Source: Kitasatospora phosalacinea (GTDB lineage: Bacteria > Actinomycetota > Actinomycetes > Streptomycetales > Streptomycetaceae). Taken from it: a stretch of 64,000 nt of DNA. Within the stretch, counting starts at the first letter, position 1. Every line of letters begins with the position of its first letter. Positions 51,892 to 60,205 of the stretch are shown here, piece after piece. Location: the NCBI RefSeq assembly GCF_000716545.1, contig NZ_JNWZ01000006.1, positions 1 to 64,000 of the forward strand. The letters run 5' to 3'. The notes under the pieces were generated by a model that saw only the letters and a list, made by a program, of their open reading frames with translations, did not search any database and was not told the origin of the DNA. The position numbers and the translations under genes are program-made.

Positions 51892-52573
51892 CTACGAGGC
51901 GATAGCCGTCCGGGCCGGCCGCGAGCTGGAGGAGGCCACCGCGCAGGAAGTCCTGCGCTGGGCCGCCGACACCTTCGGCAAGCGCTTCTGCGTGACGTCC
52001 TCGATGGAGGACGCGGTGGTCGCCCACCTGGCCTCCACCGCCCTGCCCGGCGTGGACGTGGTCTTCCTGGACACCGGTTACCACTTCCCGGAGACCATCG
52101 GCACCCGGGACGCGGTCGCCGCGACCATGCCGGTCAACGTGATCACGCTGACCCCGAAGCTCACCGTGGCCGAGCAGGACGCCCGGTACGGGCCCGACCT
52201 GCACGACCGCGACCCGGACCTGTGCTGCTCGCTGCGCAAGGTCGAGCCGCTGAACCGGGGCCTGGGCGCGTACGACGCCTGGGCGACCGGCCTGCGCCGC
52301 GACGAGTCGCCGTCCCGCGCCGACACCCCCGTGGTGGCCTGGGACGCCAAGCGCCGCAAGGTGAAGATCGCCCCGATCGCCCGCTGGACGCAGGACGACG
52401 TCGACGCGTACGTCCAGGCCAACGGGGTGCTGCTGAACCCGCTGCTGTGGGAGGGCTACACCTCGATCGGCTGCTCGCCGCTGTCCTGCACCGCCAAGCC
52501 CGGCGAGGGCCAGGAGGGCCGGGCCGGCCGCTGGGCGGGCTCCGGCAAGACCGAGTGCGGCATCCACCTCTGA
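51875..52573 (+). CDS. cysH: phosphoadenylyl/adenylyl-sulfate reductase CysH with unusual Cys spacing
   Basis: A 232-aa enzyme reducing activated sulfate to sulfite with thioredoxin. The PAPS-reductase fold is marked by FLDTGYHFPET, and the catalytic Cys228 is in KTECGIHL. The cluster ligands of the APS type are partly present: Cys117-Cys118 (DLCCSLRK) and then Cys200 and Cys205 (GCSPLSCTAK). In usual APS reductases the second pair is C-x2-C; here it is C-x4-C, two residues longer. Either the cluster tolerates this, one Cys is not a ligand, or substrate preference changed. Its start overlaps the zinc-ribbon gene. Confidence 0.93.
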   Translation: MTTATDYEAIAVRAGRELEEATAQEVLRWAADTFGKRFCVTSSMEDAVVAHLASTALPGVDVVFLDTGYHFPETIGTRDAVAATMPVNVITLTPKLTVAEQDARYGPDLHDRDPDLCCSLRKVEPLNRGLGAYDAWATGLRRDESPSRADTPVVAWDAKRRKVKIAPIARWTQDDVDAYVQANGVLLNPLLWEGYTSIGCSPLSCTAKPGEGQEGRAGRWAGSGKTECGIHL

Positions 52574-52626
52574 GCCGCGCCGCCGCACCACCGAACCACC
52601 GTCACCGACCGTCAGGAGAGACCACC

Positions 52627-53193
52627 GTGACCACCGCCGAGACCGAGGCCGCCGGCCGCGAGCGCGGCGCCACCGTGTGGCTGACCGGCCTGCCCAGCGC
52701 GGGCAAGACCACCCTCGCGTTCGCGCTGGCCGAGCGGCTGCGCGCCGAGGGCCACCGGGTCGAGGTGCTGGACGGTGACGAGATCCGCGAATTCCTCTCC
52801 AAGGGCCTGGGCTTCTCCCGCGAGGACCGGCACACCAACGTCACCCGGATCGGCTTCGTCGCCGAGAAGCTGGCCGCCAACGGCGTCAAGGTGCTCGCCC
52901 CGGTGATCGCCCCGTTCGCCGACTCCCGCGCCGCGGTGCGCGAGCGGCACGCCGCCAACGGCACCGAGTTCCTGGAGATCCACGTGGCCACCCCGGTCGA
53001 GCTCTGCTCCGAGCGGGACGTCAAGGGCCTGTACGCCAAGCAGGCGGCCGGCGAGATCTCCGGGCTGACCGGGGTCGACGACCCGTACGAGGCCCCCGAG
53101 GAGCCGGAGCTGCGCCTCCAGACGCAGGGCCGCTCGGTGGCCGAGTCCGCCGGGGAACTGCACGCCTTCCTGACCGAGAGGGGCTTGGCATGA
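52627..53193 (+). CDS. cysC: adenylyl-sulfate kinase CysC
   Basis: A 188-aa kinase making PAPS from APS. P-loop GLPSAGKTTLAFALAERL, then VLDGDEIREFLSKGLGFS and DRHTNVTRIGFVAEKLAANG, VIAPFADSRAAVRERH, and KGLYAKQAAGEISGLTGVDD. GTG at 52627 after CAGGAGAG. Its last bases overlap the cysD start. Presence of CysC suggests that PAPS is made, relevant to the substrate of the neighbouring CysH. Confidence 0.96.
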   Translation: MTTAETEAAGRERGATVWLTGLPSAGKTTLAFALAERLRAEGHRVEVLDGDEIREFLSKGLGFSREDRHTNVTRIGFVAEKLAANGVKVLAPVIAPFADSRAAVRERHAANGTEFLEIHVATPVELCSERDVKGLYAKQAAGEISGLTGVDDPYEAPEEPELRLQTQGRSVAESAGELHAFLTERGLA

Positions 53194-54128
53194 CCGTCAC
53201 CACCCAGCGCCTGTTCCGGGCCGAGGACACGCCCTTCGCGCTGTCCCACCTGGACGCCCTCGAAGCGGAGTCGGTGCACATCTTCCGCGAGGTCGCGGGC
53301 GAGTTCGAGCGGCCGGTGATCCTGTTCTCCGGCGGCAAGGACTCCATCGTGATGCTGCACCTGGCGCTGAAGGCGTTCGCGCCCGCGCCGGTGCCGTTCG
53401 CCCTGCTGCATGTGGACACCGGGCACAACTTCCCCGAGGTGCTGGCGTACCGGGACCGCGCGGTGGCCAAGCACAACCTGCGGCTGCACGTCGCCGCGGT
53501 GCAGGACTACATCGACCGCGGCGTGCTGCGCGAGCGTCCGGACGGGCTGCGCAACCCGCTGCAGACCGTCCCGCTGCTGGACGGCATCGAGTCCAACAAG
53601 TTCGACGCGGTGTTCGGCGGCGGCCGCCGCGACGAGGAGAAGGCCCGGGCCAAGGAGCGCGTCTTCTCGCTGCGCGACGAGTTCGGCGCCTGGGACCCGC
53701 GCCGCCAGCGCCCCGAGCTGTGGTCGCTGTACAACGGCCGGCACGCGGTCGGCGAGCACGTCCGGGTCTTCCCGCTGTCCAACTGGACCGAGCTGGACGT
53801 GTGGCAGTACATCGAGCGCGAGGGCATCGAGCTCCCGGAGATCTACTACGCCCACCACCGCGAGGTGTTCAAGCGCGACGGCATGTGGCTGACCGCCGGC
53901 GAGTGGGGCGGCCCGAAGGAGAACGAGCCGGTCGAGACCCGCCTGGTGCGCTACCGCACGGTGGGCGACATGTCCTGCACCGGCGCGGTCGACTCCGACG
54001 CCGACACCATCGAGGCCGTGATCACCGAGATCGCCGCCTCCCGCCTCACCGAGCGAGGGGCGACGCGCGCCGACGACAAGATGTCCGAGGCCGCCATGGA
54101 AGACCGCAAGCGCGAGGGGTACTTCTAA
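53190..54128 (+). CDS. cysD: sulfate adenylyltransferase small subunit CysD
   Basis: A 312-aa ATP sulfurylase subunit that adenylates sulfate. The PP-loop is FSGGKDSIVMLHLALKAF; other blocks are LLHVDTGHNFPEVLAYRD, AVFGGGRRDEEKARAKERVF and LSNWTELDVWQYIEREGIEL. The C terminus DRKREGYF is typical. ATG at 53190 overlaps cysC by 4 bases. It works as a heterodimer with the GTPase CysN. Confidence 0.97.
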   Translation: MTVTTQRLFRAEDTPFALSHLDALEAESVHIFREVAGEFERPVILFSGGKDSIVMLHLALKAFAPAPVPFALLHVDTGHNFPEVLAYRDRAVAKHNLRLHVAAVQDYIDRGVLRERPDGLRNPLQTVPLLDGIESNKFDAVFGGGRRDEEKARAKERVFSLRDEFGAWDPRRQRPELWSLYNGRHAVGEHVRVFPLSNWTELDVWQYIEREGIELPEIYYAHHREVFKRDGMWLTAGEWGGPKENEPVETRLVRYRTVGDMSCTGAVDSDADTIEAVITEIAASRLTERGATRADDKMSEAAMEDRKREGYF

Positions 54129-54131
54129 ACC

Positions 54132-55475
54132 ATGAGCACCACCCAGGCCGGCATGACCCAGACTGGCACCGCCACCTCGCTGTTGCGCTTCGCCACCGCC
54201 GGCAGCGTCGACGACGGCAAGTCCACCCTGGTGGGCCGGCTGCTGCACGACTCCAAGTCGGTGCTGGCCGACCAGCTGGAGGCCGTCGAGCACGCCTCCC
54301 GCCGGCGCGGCCAGGAGGCCCCCGACCTGGCGCTGCTGACCGACGGCCTGCGCGCCGAGCGCGAGCAGGGCATCACCATCGACGTGGCGTACCGCTACTT
54401 CGCCACCGCCCGGCGCCGGTTCATCCTCGCCGACACCCCCGGCCACGTGCAGTACACCCGCAACATGGTCACCGGCGCGTCCACCGCCGAGCTGGCCGTG
54501 GTGCTGGTCGACGCCCGCAACGGCGTGGTCGAGCAGACCCGCCGGCACGCCGCGGTCGCCGCCCTGCTGCGCGTCCCGCACGTGGTGCTGGCGGTCAACA
54601 AGATGGACCTGGTCGGCTACGCGGAGCCGGTGTTCGCGGCCATCGCCGAGGAGTTCACCGCGTACGCGGCCTCGCTCGGGGTCAAGGACGTCGTGGCGGT
54701 GCCGATCTCGGCGCTGGCCGGCGACAACGTGGTCGAGCCCTCGGCGGCGATGGACTGGTACGGCGGCCCGACCCTGCTGGAGCACCTGGAGACGGTGCCG
54801 GTGGGCACCGACCCGAGCGCCGAGCCGGCCCGCTTCCCGGTCCAGTACGTGATCCGGCCGCAGAGCGAGGAGTTCCACGACTACCGCGGCTACGCGGGCC
54901 AGCTGGCCTCCGGCGTGCTGCGGGTCGGCGACGCGGTGACGGTGCTGCCCTCGGGCCACACCACCACCGTCGCGGCGATCGACGCGCTCGGCGAGTCCAC
55001 CGAGCTCGCCTGGGCCCCGCAGTCGGTGACGGTCCGCCTCGCGGACGACATCGACATCTCCCGCGGCGACCTGATCGCGGCCGGCCCGCTGCCCGTCCCC
55101 ACCAAGGACGTCCGGGCCACGGTCTGCCACCTGAACGAGCGTCCGCTGCACGTCGGGGCGAAGGTGCTGCTCAAGCACACCACCCGCACGGTGCGCGCCC
55201 TCGTCAAGGAGATCAGCTACCGCATCGACATCGACTCGCTCGAACAGCGCTCCGGCGCCGAGGGGTTGAGCGTCAACGACATCGGCCACGTGGTGCTGCG
55301 CACCGCCGAGCCGCTGGCCCTCGACGACTACACCGACAACCGCCGCACGGGCTCGTTCATCCTGATCGACCCGTCCGACGGGACCACGCTCACCGCCGGC
55401 ATGGCGGGCGAGGCGTTCGACACCGTCAGCACCAACGGCGCACCCGATGCTCCGGAAGAGGAGGACTGGGTCTGA
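54132..55475 (+). CDS. cysN: sulfate adenylyltransferase GTPase subunit CysN
   Basis: A 447-aa EF-Tu-like GTPase that drives CysD. G1 is AGSVDDGKSTLVGRLL, G2 lies in EQGITIDVAYRYF, G3 is DTPGHVQYTRNM, G4 is AVNKMDLVGY, followed by two beta-barrel domains (FPVQYVIRPQSEEFHDYRGY, FILIDPSDGTTLTAGM). Its end lacks a CysC fusion, which fits the separate cysC. ATG 3 bases after the cysD stop. The following small ORF starts within its stop (TGATG). Confidence 0.97.
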   Translation: MSTTQAGMTQTGTATSLLRFATAGSVDDGKSTLVGRLLHDSKSVLADQLEAVEHASRRRGQEAPDLALLTDGLRAEREQGITIDVAYRYFATARRRFILADTPGHVQYTRNMVTGASTAELAVVLVDARNGVVEQTRRHAAVAALLRVPHVVLAVNKMDLVGYAEPVFAAIAEEFTAYAASLGVKDVVAVPISALAGDNVVEPSAAMDWYGGPTLLEHLETVPVGTDPSAEPARFPVQYVIRPQSEEFHDYRGYAGQLASGVLRVGDAVTVLPSGHTTTVAAIDALGESTELAWAPQSVTVRLADDIDISRGDLIAAGPLPVPTKDVRATVCHLNERPLHVGAKVLLKHTTRTVRALVKEISYRIDIDSLEQRSGAEGLSVNDIGHVVLRTAEPLALDDYTDNRRTGSFILIDPSDGTTLTAGMAGEAFDTVSTNGAPDAPEEEDWV

Positions 55476-55588
55476 TGCCCAGCGAGGCGTTCTCGGGCAT
55501 GGACAAGGAAGGCGGCCGCATCGGCAGCGGCGTCCTCGGCAGCGGCCAGGGCGGCCTGACGCGATGTGGGGGCTGGCAGGGGCGTTGA
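55475..55588 (+). CDS. 37-aa Gly-rich ORF translationally coupled to cysN (tentative)
   Basis: ATG overlaps the cysN stop (TGATG) and GGAAGAGGAGG lies about 10 bases upstream. The peptide is Gly/Ser-rich (GRIGSGVLGSGQGGLTRCGG) with one Cys. It has no match that I know. It could be a vestige or a small coupled protein. Low confidence, since the coupling signal can arise by chance. Confidence 0.3.
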   Translation: MPSEAFSGMDKEGGRIGSGVLGSGQGGLTRCGGWQGR

Positions 55589-55725
55589 GCCCCTGTCACC
55601 GGGCCCGCAGCCGCCGCACCTTCCCACAGCAGGCGCGGCGGAGGCGGTCCCGGACCCGGCAGCACGTCGAGCACACCGGTCACCCGCTGACCCTTCCCTC
55701 TCCTTCTTCGAACGGGACACCTCTC

Positions 55726-56868
55726 ATGGCACCGAGCACCGAGTCCACCCATACCTCCGCACGCCCCCGCGCGGGCCGGATCAGACGCGCCGCCGTGGCG
55801 TCCGTCGCCGTGCTGACCACCGCCGGCCTGCTGTCGGCCTGCTCGTACGGCTCCAAGAGCGACGACCAGGCTTCCGCCAAGCCGTCCGCGAGCGGCGCGA
55901 AGCTCTCCGCGGACACCGTGAAGATCGGCTACTTCGCCAACCTCACCCACGGCACCGCGCTGGTCGGCCTCAAGCAGGGCATCCTCCAGCAGGAGCTGGG
56001 CGGCACCCAGATCAAGACCCAGGTCTTCAACGCCGGCCCGGCCGAGATCGAGGCGCTGAACGCCGGCTCGATCGACATCGGCTGGATCGGCCCCTCCCCG
56101 TCGATCAACGGCTTCACCAAGTCCGAGGGCAAGTCGCTGAAGATCATCAGCGGTTCGGCCTCCGGCGGCGTCAAGCTGGTGGTCAACCCGGACAAGATCA
56201 AGTCCCTGGACGACATCAAGGGCAAGAAGATCGCCACCCCGCAGCTCGGCAACACCCAGGACGTCGCCCTGCTGAACTACCTGGCGGAGAAGGGCTACAA
56301 GGTCGACGCCCAGACCGGCGACGGCGACGTGAAGGTGCTGCGCACCGACAACAAGGTCACCCCGGACGCCTACAAGTCCGGCTCCATCGACGGCGCGTGG
56401 GTGCCCGAGCCGACCGCCTCCAAGCTGGTCACCCTCGGCGCGAAGGTCCTGCTCAACGAGAAGGACGTCTGGCCGGACAAGAAGTTCGTCATCACCAACC
56501 TGATCGTCTCGCAGAAGTTCCTCAAGGAGCACCCGGACGTGGTGGAGGCCGTGCTGCGCGGCTCGGTGAAGACCAACGCCTGGATCAAGGCCAACCCCGA
56601 CCAGGCCAAGACCGTCGCCAACGAGCAGATCAAGGCGGACGCCGGCAACTCCCTGGACGCCGCGATCCTCGACCCGGCCTGGCAGGACATCGACTTCATC
56701 GACGACCCGCTGGCGAACACCCTGCAGGCCGAGGCCGACCACGCCGTCACCGCCGGGCTGCTCAAGAAGCCCAACCTGGCCGGGATCTACGACCTGACCC
56801 TGCTCAACAAGGTGCTGAAGGCCAGCAACCAGCCCGCCGTCGACGACGCCGGTCTGGGCACCAAGTAA
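55726..56868 (+). CDS. ssuA: sulfonate ABC transporter substrate-binding lipoprotein
   Basis: A 380-aa solute-binding lipoprotein. The signal ends in a lipobox LSAC with Cys39 after a run of hydrophobic residues; a Lys/Ser tether follows. The mature fold is of the SsuA/NrtA/TauA type: VKIGYFANLTHGTALVGLKQ, AEIEALNAGSIDIGWIGPSP, NTQDVALLNYLAEKG and GAWVPEPTASKLV. Sulfonates or related organosulfur compounds are the probable ligand from operon context. ATG at 55726; the longer frame upstream is not coding. Confidence 0.93.
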   Translation: MAPSTESTHTSARPRAGRIRRAAVASVAVLTTAGLLSACSYGSKSDDQASAKPSASGAKLSADTVKIGYFANLTHGTALVGLKQGILQQELGGTQIKTQVFNAGPAEIEALNAGSIDIGWIGPSPSINGFTKSEGKSLKIISGSASGGVKLVVNPDKIKSLDDIKGKKIATPQLGNTQDVALLNYLAEKGYKVDAQTGDGDVKVLRTDNKVTPDAYKSGSIDGAWVPEPTASKLVTLGAKVLLNEKDVWPDKKFVITNLIVSQKFLKEHPDVVEAVLRGSVKTNAWIKANPDQAKTVANEQIKADAGNSLDAAILDPAWQDIDFIDDPLANTLQAEADHAVTAGLLKKPNLAGIYDLTLLNKVLKASNQPAVDDAGLGTK

Positions 56869-56995
56869 GTCCTCCAGGCCCCGAGGTCCGCGCCCCGCGC
56901 CCGCCCACCCGATGCCCACTCAGCGGGCGGGCGCGGGGCCGGACCCCGGACACCGATCCCCGCCCTGCCCGGAACCACACCCGCAGGAGGTGCCC

Positions 56996-57799
56996 GTGAC
57001 CACGGCACTGACCACCTCGCCCGACGCCCCCGGCGCGGGCCGTCCGGACGGCGACACCGCCGTCCGGATCTCGCACGTGCACAAGACCTTCGGCCGCCCC
57101 GGCACCGCCGCACCGGTGCTGGAGGACATCAACCTCACCGTCGCACCCGGCGAGTTCGTCACCCTGCTCGGCGCCTCCGGCTGCGGCAAGTCCACCCTGC
57201 TCAACCTGGTGGCCGGCCTGGACAAGCCGACCTCCGGCACCATCGAGGTGCCCGGCGGCCGCCCCGCCCTGATGTTCCAGGACCACGCGCTGTTCCCCTG
57301 GCTCACCGCCGGCAGGAACATCGAACTCGCGCTGCGCCTGGCCGGCGTCCCCAAGGAGGAGCGCCGCCCCGAGGCCGAGCGGCTGCTCGAACTCGTCCGC
57401 CTCCAGGGCTCCTACAAGAAGCGCGTCCACGAGCTGTCCGGCGGCATGCGCCAGCGCGTCGCGCTGGCCCGCTCGCTCGCCCAGGGCTCCCAGGTCCTGC
57501 TGATGGACGAGCCGTTCGCCGCGCTCGACGCCATCACCCGCGACGTCCTGCACGACGAGATCACCCGGATCTGGGCGGAGAAGCAGCTCGCCGTCCTGTT
57601 CGTCACCCACAACGTCCGCGAGGCCGTCCGCCTCGCGCAGCGCGTCGTGCTGCTCTCCTCCCGCCCCGGCCGGGTCGCGAAGGAGTGGCGCATCGACCTG
57701 CCCCAGCCGCGCCGGATCGAGTCGGCCGGGGTCGCGGACCTGTCCATCGAGATCACCGAAGAACTGCGTGGGGAGATCCGCCGCCATGTCCAGCACTGA
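56996..57799 (+). CDS. ssuB: sulfonate ABC transporter ATP-binding protein
   Basis: A 267-aa ATPase: Walker A LLGASGCGKSTLLNLVAGL, Q-loop MFQDHALFPWLTAGRNI, signature ELSGGMRQRVALARSLAQ, Walker B VLLMDEPFAALDA, and H-loop FVTHNVREAV. GTG at 56996 with GCAGGAGG. The 127 bases before it follow ssuA in the same operon. Its 3' end overlaps ssuC by 14 bases. Confidence 0.95.
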   Translation: MTTALTTSPDAPGAGRPDGDTAVRISHVHKTFGRPGTAAPVLEDINLTVAPGEFVTLLGASGCGKSTLLNLVAGLDKPTSGTIEVPGGRPALMFQDHALFPWLTAGRNIELALRLAGVPKEERRPEAERLLELVRLQGSYKKRVHELSGGMRQRVALARSLAQGSQVLLMDEPFAALDAITRDVLHDEITRIWAEKQLAVLFVTHNVREAVRLAQRVVLLSSRPGRVAKEWRIDLPQPRRIESAGVADLSIEITEELRGEIRRHVQH

Positions 57800-58688
57800 C
57801 ACCGCCGCCCCCCTCGCCAAGGACGGGCCCTCCGACTCCGCGAGCGTCGAGGCCGGCCTCGACGCCCTGGAGACCGTCCAGGCGCAGCGCACCCCGGTCT
57901 CCGTGGTGCTGCGCCAGAAGGTCCTGCCGCCGGTCCTCGGCGTGGTGCTGGTCCTGGCCGTCTGGCAGATCGCCTACAGCCTGGAGCTCACCACCCCCGA
58001 CAAGCTCCCCAGCCCCGCCGACGTCTGGGACTCGTTCACCGAACTCTGGTACGCCGGAACGCTGCTCTCGATCATCTGGACCAGCGTGTGGCGCGGCCTG
58101 TCCGGCTTCGCGCTCTCCGTCGCCATCGGCACCCCGATCGGCCTGGTCGTCTCCCGGATCAAGCCGGTGCGGGCCGCGCTCGGCCCGGTGCTCTCCGGTC
58201 TGCAGTCGCTGCCCTCGGTGGCCTGGGTGCCGGCCGCGATCATCTGGCTGGGCATCACCAACTCCGCGATGTACGCGGTGATCCTGCTCGGCGCCGTCCC
58301 GTCCATCGCCAACGGCCTGATCAGCGGCATCGACCAGGTCCCGCCGATCTACCTGCGGGCCGGCCAGACCCTCGGCGCGACCGGCCTGCGCGGCGCCCGC
58401 CACATCCTGCTGCCCGCCGCCCTGCCCGGCTACCTCTCCGGCCTCAAGCAGGGCTGGGCGTTCTCCTGGCGCTCACTGATGGCCGCCGAACTCATCGCCT
58501 CCTCCCCCGACCTGGGCCTGGGCCTGGGCCGGTACCTGGAGAACCAGCGCGAGTTCACCAACATGCCCGGCGTCTTCCTCGGCATCCTGCTGATCCTGTT
58601 CGTCGGCGTCGCCATCGACCTGCTGTTCTTCTCCCCGCTGGAGCGCCGCGTCCTGCGCAGCCGCGGCCTGCTCGTCAACTCCCGCTGA
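57786..58688 (+). CDS. ssuC: sulfonate ABC transporter permease
   Basis: A 300-aa inner-membrane permease with about six helices, including the EAA-type loop GATGLRGARHILLPAALPGY that docks the ATPase. LQSLPSVAWVPAAIIWLGIT and WRSLMAAELIASSPDLGLGL are family blocks. A polar cytoplasmic stretch of about 50 residues precedes the first helix. ATG at 57786 inside the end of ssuB shows coupling. Confidence 0.94.
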   Translation: MSSTDTAAPLAKDGPSDSASVEAGLDALETVQAQRTPVSVVLRQKVLPPVLGVVLVLAVWQIAYSLELTTPDKLPSPADVWDSFTELWYAGTLLSIIWTSVWRGLSGFALSVAIGTPIGLVVSRIKPVRAALGPVLSGLQSLPSVAWVPAAIIWLGITNSAMYAVILLGAVPSIANGLISGIDQVPPIYLRAGQTLGATGLRGARHILLPAALPGYLSGLKQGWAFSWRSLMAAELIASSPDLGLGLGRYLENQREFTNMPGVFLGILLILFVGVAIDLLFFSPLERRVLRSRGLLVNSR

Positions 58689-58692
58689 CCGC

Positions 58693-59538
58693 ATGACCCC
58701 CCGCACCACCGCACCCGGCACCACCCCCGCGCCCCGCCAGGGGCGCGGGGGCCCCCGCACCGCCCCCGCGCCCCGCCGGGAGTGCGGCGGCCCGCCGCTG
58801 CTGCTGCTCGCGCACGGCTCCCGCGACCCGCGCCACGCCGCGACCGTCGAGGCCCTGGCCGCCGCCGTCCGCGCCCTCGCGCCCCGGCTCGCCGTCACCA
58901 CCGCCTACCTGGACCACTGCGCCCCGCGGATCGCCCAGGTCGCCCCGCGGCTGACCGACGCGATCGCCGTGCCCCTCCTCCTGAACCGCGCCTTCCACGC
59001 CAAGCACGACATCCCGGCCGCCCTGCGCGCCGCCGGTTCGCCGATCCCGGTCGCGGACGTCCTCGGCCCCTCACCGCTGCTGCTGGACGCCCTCGACCGC
59101 CGCCTCGCCGAGACCGGCCTGGACATCACCGATCCGGCCGTCCGCGCCCGCACCGGCGTCGTCCTGGCCGCCGCCGGCTCCTCCGACCCGGCCGCCAACG
59201 CCACCACCCGCGCCGTGGCCGCCGAGTGGCGCCGCACCCGGGGCTGGGCCGCCGTCGCCACCGCGCACGCCTCCGGGGCCGGGCCGACCGTCGCCGACGC
59301 CCTCGCCGCCCTGCGCACCGCCCCGCCCGTCCGCACCACCGCCGTCGCCCCCTACCTGCTGGCGCCCGGCCTCCTCCCCGACCGGATCGCCACCGCCGCG
59401 GCCGCCCACCGCACCGACCACGTCGCCGCCGTCCTCGGCGCGTCCCCCGAGCTCGCCCGCCTGGTCCTGGCCCGGCACGCCGAAGCCGCGGCCGTGGCCG
59501 CGGTCACCGCCAACGCCCGCGCCGCGCGCACCGCCTGA
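58693..59538 (+). CDS. sirohydrochlorin chelatase (CbiX/SirB family)
   Basis: A 281-aa protein of two homologous chelatase halves. The first begins LLLLAHGSRDPRHAATVEAL with the metal-binding His, then LLLNRAFHAKHDIPAAL with further His; the second starts GVVLAAAGSSDPAANATTRA and lacks the first His, as is usual in long CbiX. It would insert Fe2+ into sirohydrochlorin to make the siroheme of the sulfite reductase in the same operon. A 30-residue Pro/Arg-rich N-terminal extension is unusual; an internal start is possible. The gene is last in the operon. Confidence 0.9.
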   Translation: MTPRTTAPGTTPAPRQGRGGPRTAPAPRRECGGPPLLLLAHGSRDPRHAATVEALAAAVRALAPRLAVTTAYLDHCAPRIAQVAPRLTDAIAVPLLLNRAFHAKHDIPAALRAAGSPIPVADVLGPSPLLLDALDRRLAETGLDITDPAVRARTGVVLAAAGSSDPAANATTRAVAAEWRRTRGWAAVATAHASGAGPTVADALAALRTAPPVRTTAVAPYLLAPGLLPDRIATAAAAHRTDHVAAVLGASPELARLVLARHAEAAAVAAVTANARAARTA

Positions 59539-59545
59539 CCGCCGC

Positions 59546-60205
59546 TCAGGCGGCCAGTCCGTGGCGGTAGGCGTAGACCACGGCCTGGACGCGGTCGCGG
59601 AGCTGGAGCTTGCTGAGGATCCGGGAGACGAAGGTCTTGACCGTCTCCTGGCTGATGACGAGGACCGCGGCGATCTCGCTGTTGGAGAGGCCGTCCGCGA
59701 GGAGGCGCAGGACCTCCAGTTCGCGCGGCGTGAGCGGGATGTCGGAGGTGGAGGCCCCGGTCGGGCGGATGCGGGCGGCGTAGTGCCCCACCAGCCGGCG
59801 CGTCACGTCGGGGTCGAGGAGGGCCGCCCCGCCGGCCACCGTCCGGATGCCGCCCAGCAGCCGGTCCGGCGGCGCGTCCTTGAGGAGGAAGCCGCTGGCG
59901 CCGACGCGCAGCGCCTCGTACACGTACTCGTCCAGGTTGAACGTGGTCACCACGAGGACCCTGACCGGGTCGGGCACCGCGACGCCGGCCAGCAGGCGGG
60001 TGGCTTCGAGGCCGTCGAGGACCGGCATCCGGATGTCCATCACGACGACGTCGGGCCGCACCCGGCGGGCGAGGTCGACGGCGGTCCGCCCGTCCCCGCA
60101 CTCGCCCACCACCTCCATGTCGGGCTGGGCGCCGATGATGGTGACCAGGCCGGTGCGCACCAGCACCTGGTCGTCGCAGACCAGCACCCGGATCGGCGCG
60201 GTCAC
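59546..60205 (-). CDS. NarL/LuxR-type response regulator
   Basis: A 219-aa two-component regulator. The receiver (1-125) has acidic residues Asp11/Asp12, phosphorylation site Asp57 (VVVMDIRMP) and Lys in GFLLKDAPP. The LuxR HTH is LTPRELEVLRLLADGLSNSE, IAAVLVISQETVKTFVSRIL. GTG at 60205 overlaps the end of the kinase gene by 4 bases, so kinase and regulator are made together. Targets unknown; the protease gene in the operon is a candidate. Confidence 0.95.
   Translation of the reverse strand: MTAPIRVLVCDDQVLVRTGLVTIIGAQPDMEVVGECGDGRTAVDLARRVRPDVVVMDIRMPVLDGLEATRLLAGVAVPDPVRVLVVTTFNLDEYVYEALRVGASGFLLKDAPPDRLLGGIRTVAGGAALLDPDVTRRLVGHYAARIRPTGASTSDIPLTPRELEVLRLLADGLSNSEIAAVLVISQETVKTFVSRILSKLQLRDRVQAVVYAYRHGLAA

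Noticed and set aside
49892..52591. 899-codon minus-strand frame over sulfite reductase and cysH
   Set aside because: Antisense shadow of two genes with clear catalytic motifs; no family signature in it. The same applies to 52602-55289 over cysC-cysN and to 3886-5610 over the flavoprotein.
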